The notes under the pieces are model-generated. The model was not told where the DNA came from. It did no database searches and saw nothing but the letters and a program-made list of their open reading frames with translations. DNA of 64,000 nucleotides from Paraburkholderia phytofirmans PsJN (GTDB lineage: Bacteria > Pseudomonadota > Gammaproteobacteria > Burkholderiales > Burkholderiaceae): positions 3,162,001-3,226,000 of the forward strand of contig NC_010681.1 of NCBI RefSeq assembly GCF_000020125.1, written 5' to 3'. The position numbers and the translations under genes are program-made. Positions 56,098-64,000 of this stretch are shown here, one piece after another (the stretch's first letter is position 1; every line of letters begins with the position of its first letter).

Positions 56098-56556
56098 ATG
56101 GATCTGATTCTCTGGCGTCACGCCGAAGCCGAAGACATCGCCAGCACCGACCTCGCGCGCGCGCTCACCACCCGCGGCCGCAAGCAGGCGCAAAACGTCG
56201 CCAAATGGCTGCGCACCCGCCTGCCCGACGACGCCGTCGTGCTCGCGAGCCCCGCTGTGCGCGCCATCCAGACTGCCGAGACGCTGAGCGATCAATATCG
56301 CGTAGTGCGTGAACTCGCGCCCAACGCGAGCGCCGACGACGTGCTCGACGCCGCGGGCTGGTCTAAAGGCATTGCGCAGACGGTGGTGATCGTCGGCCAT
56401 CAGCCGACGCTCGGCCACGTCGCCGCGCGGCTGCTCGGCAATAGCGACGCGAGCTGGCCCCTGAAGAAAGCGGGCCTGTGGTGGATTGCGAGCCGCGAGC
56501 GGGATGGCGACGATCAGGCCGTGCTGCGCGCCGCGATGACGCCCGATCTGGTCTGA
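56098..56556 (+). CDS. sixA: Phosphohistidine phosphatase SixA
   Basis: 152 residues, histidine phosphatase superfamily. Catalytic His8 in LILWRHAEAED and second His in VVIVGHQPTLG. Known SixA removes phosphate from His-containing phosphotransfer proteins (ArcB, or PTSNtr NPr in E. coli). AAGGAGAC upstream sets the start. It opens the phosphate-related block at the right end of the window. Confidence 0.92.
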   Translation: MDLILWRHAEAEDIASTDLARALTTRGRKQAQNVAKWLRTRLPDDAVVLASPAVRAIQTAETLSDQYRVVRELAPNASADDVLDAAGWSKGIAQTVVIVGHQPTLGHVAARLLGNSDASWPLKKAGLWWIASRERDGDDQAVLRAAMTPDLV

Positions 56557-56785
56557 GCCGCTTTCGCTCCGACGAGGCGAGGCGCGCCCATAAAAACCCA
56601 CGCGCCACGCGAGACGGCGCCGAACTATCAAACCAATCACCCGCTTGACCCACATCGCCGGGGCTTCACCGTCCCGGCGCGTGAACTACTCCCACCCGTT
56701 TCCTCGATTCCCCACGTTTCGCGCGGAAACAACACTCGTCGTCCCGACTCGCAACATTACAAGCCGCGGGCACGCAGCTTACGGG

Positions 56786-56803
56786 CAGTCATCCAATCGT
56801 CAT
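56786..56803 (+). promoter_or_regulatory. Pho-box-like direct repeat upstream of the OlsB-like gene
   Basis: CAGTCAT-CCAA-TCGTCAT: heptamers 11 bp apart matching CTGTCAT at 6 and 5 of 7. Located 81 bp before the start. No good -10 at the E. coli spacing is seen, so it remains a prediction. The remaining 327-bp gap after sixA holds nothing else recognised. Confidence 0.45.
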
Positions 56804-56883
56804 GGGTTTGCCATGCGAGCGTCACCAGGCGTTACTACATTGGCGAAAAAAGAAATCTCCTTTTTTTCGACCAGGACCCCCCA

Positions 56884-57696
56884 ATGCGAGAACTGCCGAC
56901 GCCTACCCTGCCCCTCGCTTCGATCTTCGAGTCGCGCCGTCTGCCGCGCGCCGAAGAAACGGTCACCGCCCAGCATCGCCTGCAAGTCACGTGGGCTCGC
57001 ACCGACGAAGAACTGCGCGAAGCGCAGCGTCTGCGCTACCGCGTGTTCGCCGACGAAATGGGCGCGCGTCTGACGGGCCCCGCGGGTCTCGACGTCGATT
57101 CGTTCGACTCCTACTGCGATCACCTGCTGGTGCGCGATCTCGACACATTGAAAGTGGTCGGCACGTATCGCGCGTTGCCGCCGCATCAGGCCGCGCGTAT
57201 CGGCCGCCTGTATGCGGAAAGCGAATTCGACGTGTCGCGTCTCACACACCTGCGCGCCAAGATGGTCGAAGTGGGCCGTTCTTGCGTGCATCCAGACTAT
57301 CGCAGCGGCTCGGTGATCATGTCGCTGTGGGCGGGCCTGGCCGCCTACATGAAGCACAACGGCTACGAGACGATGCTCGGCTGCGCGAGCGTGGCGATGG
57401 TCGACGGCGGCCACTACGCGGCGAATCTGTATTGCTCGCTGCGCGACAGCGCGCTGACCGCGCCGGAATATCGCGCGTTCGCGCATACCCCGCTGCCGGT
57501 CGATGAGCTGCAAACGGGCGCCGAGGTCGCACCGCCGCCGTTGGTGAAGGGTTATCTGCGGCTCGGCGCGAAGATTTGCGGCGCACCGGCATGGGATCCC
57601 GACTTCAATACCGCGGACTTTCTGACGCTGTTCCGCTTGTCCGATATCAATGCACGTTACGCCCGCCACTTCCTCGGCGATGCGCTGCCGCGCTGA
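56884..57696 (+). CDS. olsB: GNAT-fold N-acyltransferase, OlsB-like (ornithine lipid synthesis)
   Basis: 270 residues. Matches the hemolysin/OlsB-type acyltransferase group: LREAQRLRYRVFADEMGA, LVRDLDTLKVVGTYRALPP, VEVGRSCVHPDYRSG, then LLGCASV-like ETMLGCASVAMVDGGHYAA. OlsB moves a 3-hydroxyacyl group from acyl-ACP to ornithine, the first step to phosphorus-free ornithine lipid. The partner OlsA gene is not adjacent. Ends at a bidirectional terminator facing ppx. Confidence 0.82.
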   Translation: MRELPTPTLPLASIFESRRLPRAEETVTAQHRLQVTWARTDEELREAQRLRYRVFADEMGARLTGPAGLDVDSFDSYCDHLLVRDLDTLKVVGTYRALPPHQAARIGRLYAESEFDVSRLTHLRAKMVEVGRSCVHPDYRSGSVIMSLWAGLAAYMKHNGYETMLGCASVAMVDGGHYAANLYCSLRDSALTAPEYRAFAHTPLPVDELQTGAEVAPPPLVKGYLRLGAKICGAPAWDPDFNTADFLTLFRLSDINARYARHFLGDALPR

Positions 57697-57758
57697 GCGG
57701 ATTCGCACGCAAGACGCGCTGTGACGCGCGTCGGCGAAACAGAACACGCGGCCACAAA

Positions 57759-57783
57759 AAAGCCCGGCAACATGCCGGGCTTT
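57759..57783. terminator. Bidirectional terminator between olsB and ppx
   Basis: AAAGCCCGGC / GCCGGGCTTT, 10-bp stem with a 5-nt loop, A-run before and T-run after, so usable from both sides. Confidence 0.9.
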
Positions 57784-57815
57784 CTCGTTCATCCGCAATG
57801 CGCCACGCGCAAGCT

Positions 57816-59327
57816 TCAATCGTCCGTATAGACCACACGATACGGAATGCCGACTTTCTCCCACTCAGCGGCTTCCTGAATCAGGCTGTAGTCGGTGAGC
57901 GGATTGTTAGCCACCCACTCGTTCGGCAAACGCACCTCGTAACCGCCGTTGACCTGCGCCACCGCAATACCCGGCAAGCCAACGTCCGCACGCCGGCGGC
58001 AGAGCAAAGCCGCGAGCCGCAGACAGAACAGCAGCGGCCACTCCACTTCGCGTGTTTGCGACAGCTTGCCGAGCTTGCCCGCGTGACCGAGCACGAGCGC
58101 GGCAAGCCGCGCCTGATCGGTGCGCGAAAAGCCCGGCATGTCCGCGTTGCTCGCGATATAGGCCGAATGCTTGTGATAGGCGCTATGCGAGATCGACAGA
58201 CCGATTTCATGCAGCGCCGCGGCCCAGCCGAGAAACATGCGGTTCTCCGCGCGGCGTTCTTCGTCGGGTTCCGCGAACTGTTCGTAGAAGCGCACCGCGA
58301 GTTCGCCGATGCGCCCCGCCTGCGCGCGATCCACGCCATAGCGGCGCATGAAACCTTCCACCGTGACCGTACGCATATCTTCGTGCTGCGAACGGCCTAG
58401 CAGGTCGTATAGCACGCCGAGGCGCAAGGCGCCGTCCGTGGTATCGACGTAATCGACACCAAGTTCGTCGAACACCGCGATCATGATCGACAGACCGCCG
58501 GCCAGCACCGGAATACGATCGCCCTTCAACGCGACTAGCTTCAGCCGGTTGACGTTCTCCGCCTTGATCAGCGCGCGCTTGAGCCGTTCGAGGCCGCCGC
58601 GCGAGATGCCGTGCGTGATACCCGGATCGTTGAAGTTATTTGCCTCCACCAATTCGGCCAACGCGCGCGCGGTGCCCGACGAGCCGATTGCCTGCTCCCA
58701 GCCGGTTTTCTTGTACTCGGCGGAAATGATCTGGATTTCGCGGCCCGCGGCGAGTTCGGCCTGACGCATCGTGTATTCGTCCACGTTGCCTGCCGGGAAA
58801 AACGCCCGGCTATGACTCACGCAGCCGATATACAGGCTCTCCATCTTGATGGGCGTGTAATGCGAGCCAATGATGAATTCCGTCGAGCCGCCGCCGATGT
58901 CGACCACGAGACGCTTACCCGGGCTCGCGGGCACGGAGTGTGCTGCGCCCGCATAGATCAGGCGCGCTTCTTCACGCCCGGCGATCACTTCGATCGGGAA
59001 CCCGAGCGCGGCCTGCGCCTCGCCGAGGAATTCGCCGGCATTCTTGGCGATGCGCAATGTATTGGTTGCGACCGCGCGAACGTGATCGGGATGAAAGTCG
59101 CGCAGACGCTCGCCAAAACGCTTGAGCGCGTCCCAGCCGCGCACCTGCGAGGCACGGTCGAGCATCTTGTCGCGCGACAGACCGGCGGCCAGACGCACCG
59201 GTTCACGCAAGGCGTCGACCTGATAGATCTGGCTGCCCGCGTCGGTTTCCTCGACCCGGCCCACGATCAGCCGGAAGCTGTTCGAGCCGAGATCCACGGC
59301 AGCGAGGAGTTGTGGAGTATTGACCAT
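57816..59327 (-). CDS. ppx: Exopolyphosphatase (Ppx/GppA family)
   Basis: 503 residues from the ATG at 59327 (GGAG about 12 nt upstream); ATGs at 59345 and 59450 are alternatives. ASKHA phosphatase fold: AAVDLGSNSFRLIVGR (phosphate loop 1), VVDIGGGSTEFI (loop 2), and an HD-like C-terminal region with AAALHEIGLSISHSAYHKHS. Releases phosphate from polyphosphate ends and/or hydrolyses pppGpp. Divergent from ppk with the shared gap holding Pho-box-like sites. Confidence 0.92.
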   Translation of the reverse strand: MVNTPQLLAAVDLGSNSFRLIVGRVEETDAGSQIYQVDALREPVRLAAGLSRDKMLDRASQVRGWDALKRFGERLRDFHPDHVRAVATNTLRIAKNAGEFLGEAQAALGFPIEVIAGREEARLIYAGAAHSVPASPGKRLVVDIGGGSTEFIIGSHYTPIKMESLYIGCVSHSRAFFPAGNVDEYTMRQAELAAGREIQIISAEYKKTGWEQAIGSSGTARALAELVEANNFNDPGITHGISRGGLERLKRALIKAENVNRLKLVALKGDRIPVLAGGLSIMIAVFDELGVDYVDTTDGALRLGVLYDLLGRSQHEDMRTVTVEGFMRRYGVDRAQAGRIGELAVRFYEQFAEPDEERRAENRMFLGWAAALHEIGLSISHSAYHKHSAYIASNADMPGFSRTDQARLAALVLGHAGKLGKLSQTREVEWPLLFCLRLAALLCRRRADVGLPGIAVAQVNGGYEVRLPNEWVANNPLTDYSLIQEAAEWEKVGIPYRVVYTDD

Positions 59328-59569
59328 CGGGTAAGCGGACTCCATGCGCGCGAGCGCGGCGGCGTTGGATGCGGGAAACGCTCCGTGTCCATCGGGTGCC
59401 CTGGGCGCCTCATGCACCTTCCGGCCGGCCGCGCTGTTCAAAGACGCCATTCTAAGCGTACCGCGCCTCACGATGTCACCTCGCAGCAATGGGGGTGCCC
59501 AATGGTCCCATACGGACTGCGTCATATTGACGACATGCGGCGATTACGGCGTAGAATAAAAAATCGAGA

Positions 59570-59587
59570 ATGTCATAACAACGTCAT
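59570..59587 (+). promoter_or_regulatory. Pho-box-like direct repeat upstream of ppk
   Basis: ATGTCAT-AACA-ACGTCAT: heptamers 11 bp apart, 6/7 and 5/7 to CTGTCAT. GAGAAT at 59596-59601 is a possible -10. A weaker related pair, GCGTCAT-ATTG-ACGACAT, lies at 59519-59536. The box is 64 bp before the ppk start used here. PhoB is encoded 3.6 kb downstream. Confidence 0.6.
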
Positions 59588-59650
59588 CATACTGTGAGAA
59601 TTTCCGAGCGTCTTTCCGCATCTCTTCCTGACATTCCATTCTCGCTGCCG

Positions 59651-61714
59651 ATGTCCATCCGCTACCCCTTATTGAATCGCGAGCTGGGCATTCTGGGTTT
59701 CAACGAGCGTGTGTTGGCACAAGCTGCCGACCCAGCCGTCCCTTTGCTCGAACGCCTGCGCTTCATCTGCATCACCAGTAGCAATCTCGACGAATTCTTC
59801 GAAGTCCGCATGGCCGGACTGCAGGAACAGATGCGCGACAACCCCGGCGCGCTATCGCCGGACGGCATGTCGCTGCAGCACGTGTACGACCTCGTGGTCG
59901 AACGCGCGCAGAAGCTCGTGCATCGCCAGTACACCATGCTGCACGACACGGTGCTCACCGCGCTCGAAGCAGAAGGCATCTATTTTCACGGCACGGAAGC
60001 GTGGAACGAAGCGCAGACCGAGTGGGCCCGCAACTACTTCTTCGACGAACTGTTGCCCGTGCTCACGCCAATCGGCCTCGATCCGGCGCACCCGTTTCCA
60101 CGCGTGCTCAACAAGAGCCTGAACTTCGTCGTCGAACTCGAAGGCAAGGACGCGTTCGGCCGCCAGGCGATGATGGGCATCGTGCAGGCGCCGCGCGCGC
60201 TGCCGCGGCTCGTGCGCATGCCGCAGGAACTGTCGGGTTATCCGCACGGTTTCGTGCTGCTGAGCTCGCTGTTGCAACGCTTTGTCGGCGAGCTGTTTCC
60301 GAACCTAGTGGTGCGCAGTTGCAATCAGTTTCGCATCACGCGCAATAGCGAACTGTTCGTCGACGAAGATGAAATCACCAATCTGCGCGTCGCGTTGCAG
60401 GGCGAATTGCCGGCACGGCATCTGGGCAATGCGGTGCGGCTCGAAGTGTCGGCGGAAACGCCCACGCATGTCGTGCGCCGCCTGCTCGATGAAAGCGGCC
60501 TGTCCGACAAGGACTGCTATTACGCCGACGGCCCCGTCAATCTGGTGCGGCTGATGCAATTGCCGGAGATGGTGGACCGCCCCGATCTCAAGTTCGTGCC
60601 GCACATCCCCGCGATTCCGGCGCAGGTGGCCAACAGCGTCAGCATGTTCGACGTGATCGATCAGGGCGACGTGCTGCTGCATCATCCGTACGAGAGCTTT
60701 CAGCCGGTGCTCGAACTGCTGCTGCAGGCGGCTAAAGATCCGAACGTCGTCGCGATCAAGCAGACCATCTATCGCACCGGCACCGATTCGCCGTTGATGG
60801 ACGCGCTCATGCAGGCCGCGCGCAACGGCAAGGAAGTCACGGTAGTGGTCGAACTGCTCGCGCGTTTCGACGAAGAAACCAACATCAACTGGGCCTCGCA
60901 GCTCGAGGCGGTCGGCGCGCACGTGGTGTACGGCGTGGTCGGCCACAAGTGCCACGCGAAGATGATGCTGATCGTGCGGCGCGTGTCGGTGGGCGGCAAG
61001 ACCACGCTCAAGCGCTACGTGCACCTCGGCACCGGCAACTATCATCCGCGTACGGCGCGTCTTTACACCGACTTCGGTTTGATGACCGCCGATCAGAAAA
61101 TCTGCGAAGACGTTCATCACGTATTCCAGCAACTGACCGGCATCGGCGGCGAGTTGAAGCTGCACGAGTTGTGGCAATCGCCGTTCACGCTGCATCCAAA
61201 ACTGGTCGAAGCGATTCGCGCCGAAGCCGAGCATGCGCGCGCCGGCAAGAAGGCACGCATCGTCGCGAAGATGAACGCACTGCTCGAACCCACGGTGATC
61301 GCCGAGTTGTACGAAGCCGCGCAAGCGGGCGTGAAAATCGATCTGATCGTGCGTGGCGTGTGCTCGTTGCAGCCGGGCGTGGCGGGGCTTTCGGAGAACA
61401 TCACGGTGCGCTCGATCGTCGGGCGCTTTCTGGAACACCATCGCATCTTCTACTTTTACGACGGCGGCAAGGAACAGGTCTATCTGTCCAGCGCCGACTG
61501 GATGGACCGCAATTTCTTCCGGCGCGTTGAAGTGGCGTTCCCGATCAACAACCGCCGTTTGAAGCGGCGCGTGATCGCCGAAGGCCTGTCGGCATTCCTC
61601 GGCGACAATCAATCCGCGTGGCTGATGCAAAGCGACGGGCACTATCGGCGCCGCCGGCCGGGCAAGTCCTCGCGCAATGCGCAGATGAGTCTGCTGGGGA
61701 AATTCTGTTCGTAG
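59651..61714 (+). CDS. ppk: Polyphosphate kinase 1
   Basis: 687 residues (E. coli 688). Makes polyphosphate from ATP. N-terminal segment NRELGILGFNERVL and ITSSNLDEFFEVRMAG; the phosphorylated His falls at residue 435 in GHKCHAKMML, exactly the E. coli number, which supports the ATG at 59651 over the GTG at 59594. Basic substrate-tunnel residues are in RVEVAFPINNRRLKRRV. Peripheral to the inner membrane in known cases. Confidence 0.95.
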   Translation: MSIRYPLLNRELGILGFNERVLAQAADPAVPLLERLRFICITSSNLDEFFEVRMAGLQEQMRDNPGALSPDGMSLQHVYDLVVERAQKLVHRQYTMLHDTVLTALEAEGIYFHGTEAWNEAQTEWARNYFFDELLPVLTPIGLDPAHPFPRVLNKSLNFVVELEGKDAFGRQAMMGIVQAPRALPRLVRMPQELSGYPHGFVLLSSLLQRFVGELFPNLVVRSCNQFRITRNSELFVDEDEITNLRVALQGELPARHLGNAVRLEVSAETPTHVVRRLLDESGLSDKDCYYADGPVNLVRLMQLPEMVDRPDLKFVPHIPAIPAQVANSVSMFDVIDQGDVLLHHPYESFQPVLELLLQAAKDPNVVAIKQTIYRTGTDSPLMDALMQAARNGKEVTVVVELLARFDEETNINWASQLEAVGAHVVYGVVGHKCHAKMMLIVRRVSVGGKTTLKRYVHLGTGNYHPRTARLYTDFGLMTADQKICEDVHHVFQQLTGIGGELKLHELWQSPFTLHPKLVEAIRAEAEHARAGKKARIVAKMNALLEPTVIAELYEAAQAGVKIDLIVRGVCSLQPGVAGLSENITVRSIVGRFLEHHRIFYFYDGGKEQVYLSSADWMDRNFFRRVEVAFPINNRRLKRRVIAEGLSAFLGDNQSAWLMQSDGHYRRRRPGKSSRNAQMSLLGKFCS

Positions 61715-61765
61715 CGTTAGTGACTGCGCTCGCTTCGGCGAGCCACCAACACACGTGAGACGCGT

Positions 61766-61795
61766 AAAAAAGCCCGCTACGTGCGGGCTTTCTTT
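61766..61795. terminator. Bidirectional terminator between ppk and phoR
   Basis: AAAGCCCGC (61769-61777) and GCGGGCTTT (61783-61791) around TACGT, with A-run and T-rich flanks on both sides. Confidence 0.88.
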
Positions 61796-61813
61796 ATTCC
61801 GATGCGGCCACCT

Positions 61814-63127
61814 TCAAACCGGCACCGGTTGCCGGCGCGCCGTGCGATACACCGGGAAGCGCACGGTGAATGTGCTGCCACGCCCCTCTTCGCTCTTCAC
61901 GTCGAGTTGCGCATCGTGACGCTGCAGCACATGCTTGACGATCGCGAGCCCGAGTCCCGTTCCGCCGGTGTCGCGCGAACGGCTGCGATCGACGCGATAG
62001 AAACGCTCCGTCAACCGTGGAATGTCCGCAGCCGGAATGCCGAGTCCGCTGTCCGTCACGGAAAATATCGCACTGCCGCCCTGCGCATGCCAGGCCACTT
62101 TGATCGCGCCGCCGTCCGGCGTGTAGCGGATCGCGTTCGTGACGAGATTGCCCAACGCACTGAGAATTTCCGTTTCGACGCCGGTGACCGTGAGCCCTTC
62201 GTCGGTATCGAACACGATCTTGTGATGATCGCTCGACAGATTTTCTGCGTCGTCGCGCAGATGCCGCAACACCGCGCGCATATCGATCATCTGATCGCTC
62301 GGCGGCTTGTTGTCGCCTTCGAGTTTGGCGAGCACCAGCAGATCGTTGACGATATGGCGCATGCGCGACGCCTGCTGCTCCATCAGTTCGAGATAGCGCG
62401 AACGTTCGGCTTCGCTCAGCGGCAACTCGCGCATGGTTTCCAGAAAACCCGAGAGCACCGTGAGCGGCGTTTTAAGTTCATGCGAAACATTGGCGACGAA
62501 GTCGCGCCGCATCGCATCGGTGCGTTCGAGTTCGGTGATGTCTTGCGAGAGCACCAGCTTGCGATTCTCGCCGTACGGAAACACCTGTACCGACAGCACG
62601 TTCTGGCGCTTGTCGCCCATGCCGCGCATGATCAGCATTTCTTCGTAGCGATGCGAATTCAGATAGCGAACGAAGTCCGGCTGGCGCACCAGATGTGTGA
62701 TGTGCTGACGCAGATCGCGCTTCGCATCCAGACCGAAATGAAGCTCGGAGATCGCGTTGCACCACTCGATCTGGTCGTGATCGTCGAGCATCGCCACGCC
62801 GTTCGGCGAGGCCTGGATAGCCTGAATGAAGCGCGAATGCTGCTGCTCGACCGAGCGCACCTGGGCGTGCCAGCGCTTCGCAAGCTTGTGCAGACGGTAG
62901 TAGATTTCGCCCCAGATGCCAGGGGCGCTCGGCACTTCGCCGTAAACCGGTGCGTCGAGCAAACGCCACAGACGCTGTTTATGGAAGGTGCTGAAAAGGC
63001 TCTGCGCGAGCAGCATGACGATCGCGAGGACAAGCCCTGCCTTGACGTTCACCAGTGCGCCGACCACCACGCACAGAACAGCCAGCAGCACGACCGACAC
63101 GATGGAGCGCGCCCAGATGATGTTCAT
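61814..63127 (-). CDS. phoR: Phosphate-regulon sensor histidine kinase PhoR
   Basis: 437 residues. Two N-terminal membrane helices (about 8-45) with almost no periplasmic loop, a linker, a PAS domain (about 95-200), a HisKA domain with His216 in VSHELKTPL (E. coli His213), and an HATPase domain with NLVTNAIRYTP and GGTGLGLAIVKHV. It phosphorylates PhoB under low phosphate and is held off by PstSCAB-PhoU. 113 bp after phoB. Confidence 0.94.
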   Translation of the reverse strand: MNIIWARSIVSVVLLAVLCVVVGALVNVKAGLVLAIVMLLAQSLFSTFHKQRLWRLLDAPVYGEVPSAPGIWGEIYYRLHKLAKRWHAQVRSVEQQHSRFIQAIQASPNGVAMLDDHDQIEWCNAISELHFGLDAKRDLRQHITHLVRQPDFVRYLNSHRYEEMLIMRGMGDKRQNVLSVQVFPYGENRKLVLSQDITELERTDAMRRDFVANVSHELKTPLTVLSGFLETMRELPLSEAERSRYLELMEQQASRMRHIVNDLLVLAKLEGDNKPPSDQMIDMRAVLRHLRDDAENLSSDHHKIVFDTDEGLTVTGVETEILSALGNLVTNAIRYTPDGGAIKVAWHAQGGSAIFSVTDSGLGIPAADIPRLTERFYRVDRSRSRDTGGTGLGLAIVKHVLQRHDAQLDVKSEEGRGSTFTVRFPVYRTARRQPVPV

Positions 63128-63240
63128 GGTCTAGCGATCGAAGAGGAAAACTTAAGCGCCGGGATGGCAATCGCGGCGCCTGTCATTGCGAAAAAAACGT
63201 AGCCGACGCGGGCGGCTCGACCACCGCTACCGCAGAAGCC

Positions 63241-63942
63241 TCAGGCGCTCTTCGCAAGCCGGTAGCCGCTGCCGCGTACCGTCTCAATCATAGCATCGCA
63301 CCCGGCCGGCTTGAGGGCCGCGCGCAAACGCTTGATATGCACGTCTACCGTGCGCTCTTCGACGAACACGTGGTCGCCCCACACCTGATCGAGCAGTTGC
63401 GTGCGGCTGTGCACGCGCTCGGGATGCGTCATGAAAAAGTGCAGCAGGCGGAATTCCGTCGGGCCGAGATCGAGCTTGATCTCGCTGCCTTCCGCATGGG
63501 CGGCCACGCGGTGCGTCGCCGGGTCGAGCTTGAGACCGTTGATCGCGACCACGTCTTCGGTCAGCTGCGGCGCACGGCGGCGCAATACCGCCTTGATGCG
63601 CGCCATCAGTTCTTTCGGCGAGAACGGCTTGGTGACGTAGTCGTCGGCGCCGATTTCGAGGCCGAGCACCTTGTCCTGCTCGTCGCCACGCGCGGTCAGC
63701 ATGATGATCGGGATATGTTTCGTGCGCTCGTTGTTGCGCAGATCGCGAGCGAACGCGATGCCCGATTTACCCGGCAACATCCAGTCGAGCAGGACGAGGT
63801 CGGGCAATACGTCGCTGATCAGGTTCTGCGCCTGCTCCGCGTTGTACGCGCGAATCGGGCAGTGTCCGGCGTGTTGAAGATTGACCGAAATCAGTTCGGA
63901 AATGGCGGGCTCATCTTCAATGACGAGAATGCTGCTGGGCAT
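63241..63942 (-). CDS. phoB: Phosphate-regulon response regulator PhoB
   Basis: 233 residues. Receiver domain with phospho-acceptor Asp53 in LLDWMLPGKSG (E. coli Asp54) and Lys in YVTKPFSP. C-terminal OmpR-type winged helix with HSRTQLLDQVWG and the recognition region VDVHIKRLRAAL. Start at ATG 63942, AGG 5 nt upstream; GTG 63948 is in frame. The boxes near 56786 and 59570 are its likely targets. Confidence 0.95.
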   Translation of the reverse strand: MPSSILVIEDEPAISELISVNLQHAGHCPIRAYNAEQAQNLISDVLPDLVLLDWMLPGKSGIAFARDLRNNERTKHIPIIMLTARGDEQDKVLGLEIGADDYVTKPFSPKELMARIKAVLRRRAPQLTEDVVAINGLKLDPATHRVAAHAEGSEIKLDLGPTEFRLLHFFMTHPERVHSRTQLLDQVWGDHVFVEERTVDVHIKRLRAALKPAGCDAMIETVRGSGYRLAKSA

Positions 63943-63968
63943 CGGCACCTCTGGTCCTTATGTCTGGA

Positions 63969-64000
63969 TTAACTGAGTGCTTCGCGTTCGAGCGCGTCAC
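63969..64000 (-). CDS. phoU: 3' end of probable phoU (partial)
   Basis: Ten codons ending DALEREALS and TAA, cut by the window edge. phoU is inferred from the conserved pst-phoU-phoB-phoR order; too short to prove alone. PhoU couples the Pst transporter to PhoR. Confidence 0.5.
   Translation of the reverse strand, partial: DALEREALS

Noticed and set aside
59328..59525. Longer ppx start at 59450 or 59525
   Set aside because: Extra residues are not family-like and would run into the ppk promoter region; kept only as alternatives.

Overview
The window is high-GC DNA with short intergenic gaps and reads as chromosomal sequence from a Burkholderiaceae bacterium, most likely Paraburkholderia. The grounds are: a fused IolC kinase with a C-terminal DUF2090 aldolase domain, an RpiR-type inositol regulator, the gene order ppx / ppk / phoR / phoB / phoU, small DUF2288 and DUF3309 proteins, and a dispersed intergenic repeat of a type I associate with Paraburkholderia genomes. 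Genus assignment is an inference; no database was searched.

Layout. 1-6650: valS, galU and tusA, with three copies of a repeat of about 250 bp. The middle copy, in opposite orientation, is split by an intact-looking IS3-family element (4706-5945) that generated a 3-bp target duplication. 6671-18924: a complete-looking myo-inositol uptake and catabolism locus. A leftward arm carries an RpiR regulator, iolG and a second Gfo/Idh/MocA dehydrogenase; a rightward arm carries ABC binding protein, permease, ATPase, iolC-DUF2090, iolD, iolE and iolB. The two arms diverge from a control region holding a perfect GGAA-N6-TTCC palindrome. iolA is not in the window. 18966-21323: a large lipoprotein of unknown function built from two similar lobes. 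21715-26015: a thioesterase followed by livHMGF, a branched-chain-type ABC transporter without a binding protein. It has a decayed tandem duplication between livM and livG and an Arg in place of the Walker A Lys in LivF. 26170-41241: ordinary metabolic and tRNA-charging genes (two Nudix hydrolases, threonine aldolase, MFS/LysR pair, alaS, CaiB-type CoA-transferase, a small alpha/beta hydrolase, ggt, glnS, an orphan amino-acid binding protein). 41348-55861: a mixed stretch with a di-heme peroxidase lipoprotein divergent from an AcpA-type acid phosphatase, DUF427, UspA, uppP, aldose epimerase, a degenerate NlpD-like LytM lipoprotein, a pentapeptide protein, DUF2288, a MATE exporter, two tRNAs and several very small membrane proteins or lipoproteins.

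56098-64000: a phosphate and polyphosphate block: sixA, an OlsB-like ornithine acyltransferase, ppx, ppk, phoR, phoB and the 3' end of phoU. PhoBR sense and signal phosphate starvation, Ppk and Ppx make and degrade polyphosphate, and OlsB would make phosphorus-free ornithine lipids. PhoB-box-like direct repeats (heptamers spaced 11 bp) lie upstream of ppk and olsB, and a weaker one upstream of the acid phosphatase gene, which suggests one regulon.

Most genes are tightly packed, often with ATGA stop/start overlaps that imply translational coupling. Hairpin terminators are easy to see between convergent genes. No CRISPR array, rRNA, prophage or integrase was found. The best candidates for something undescribed are the two-lobed lipoprotein, the livM-livG insertion and its 55-codon coupled ORF, and the set of Pho-box-like sites.
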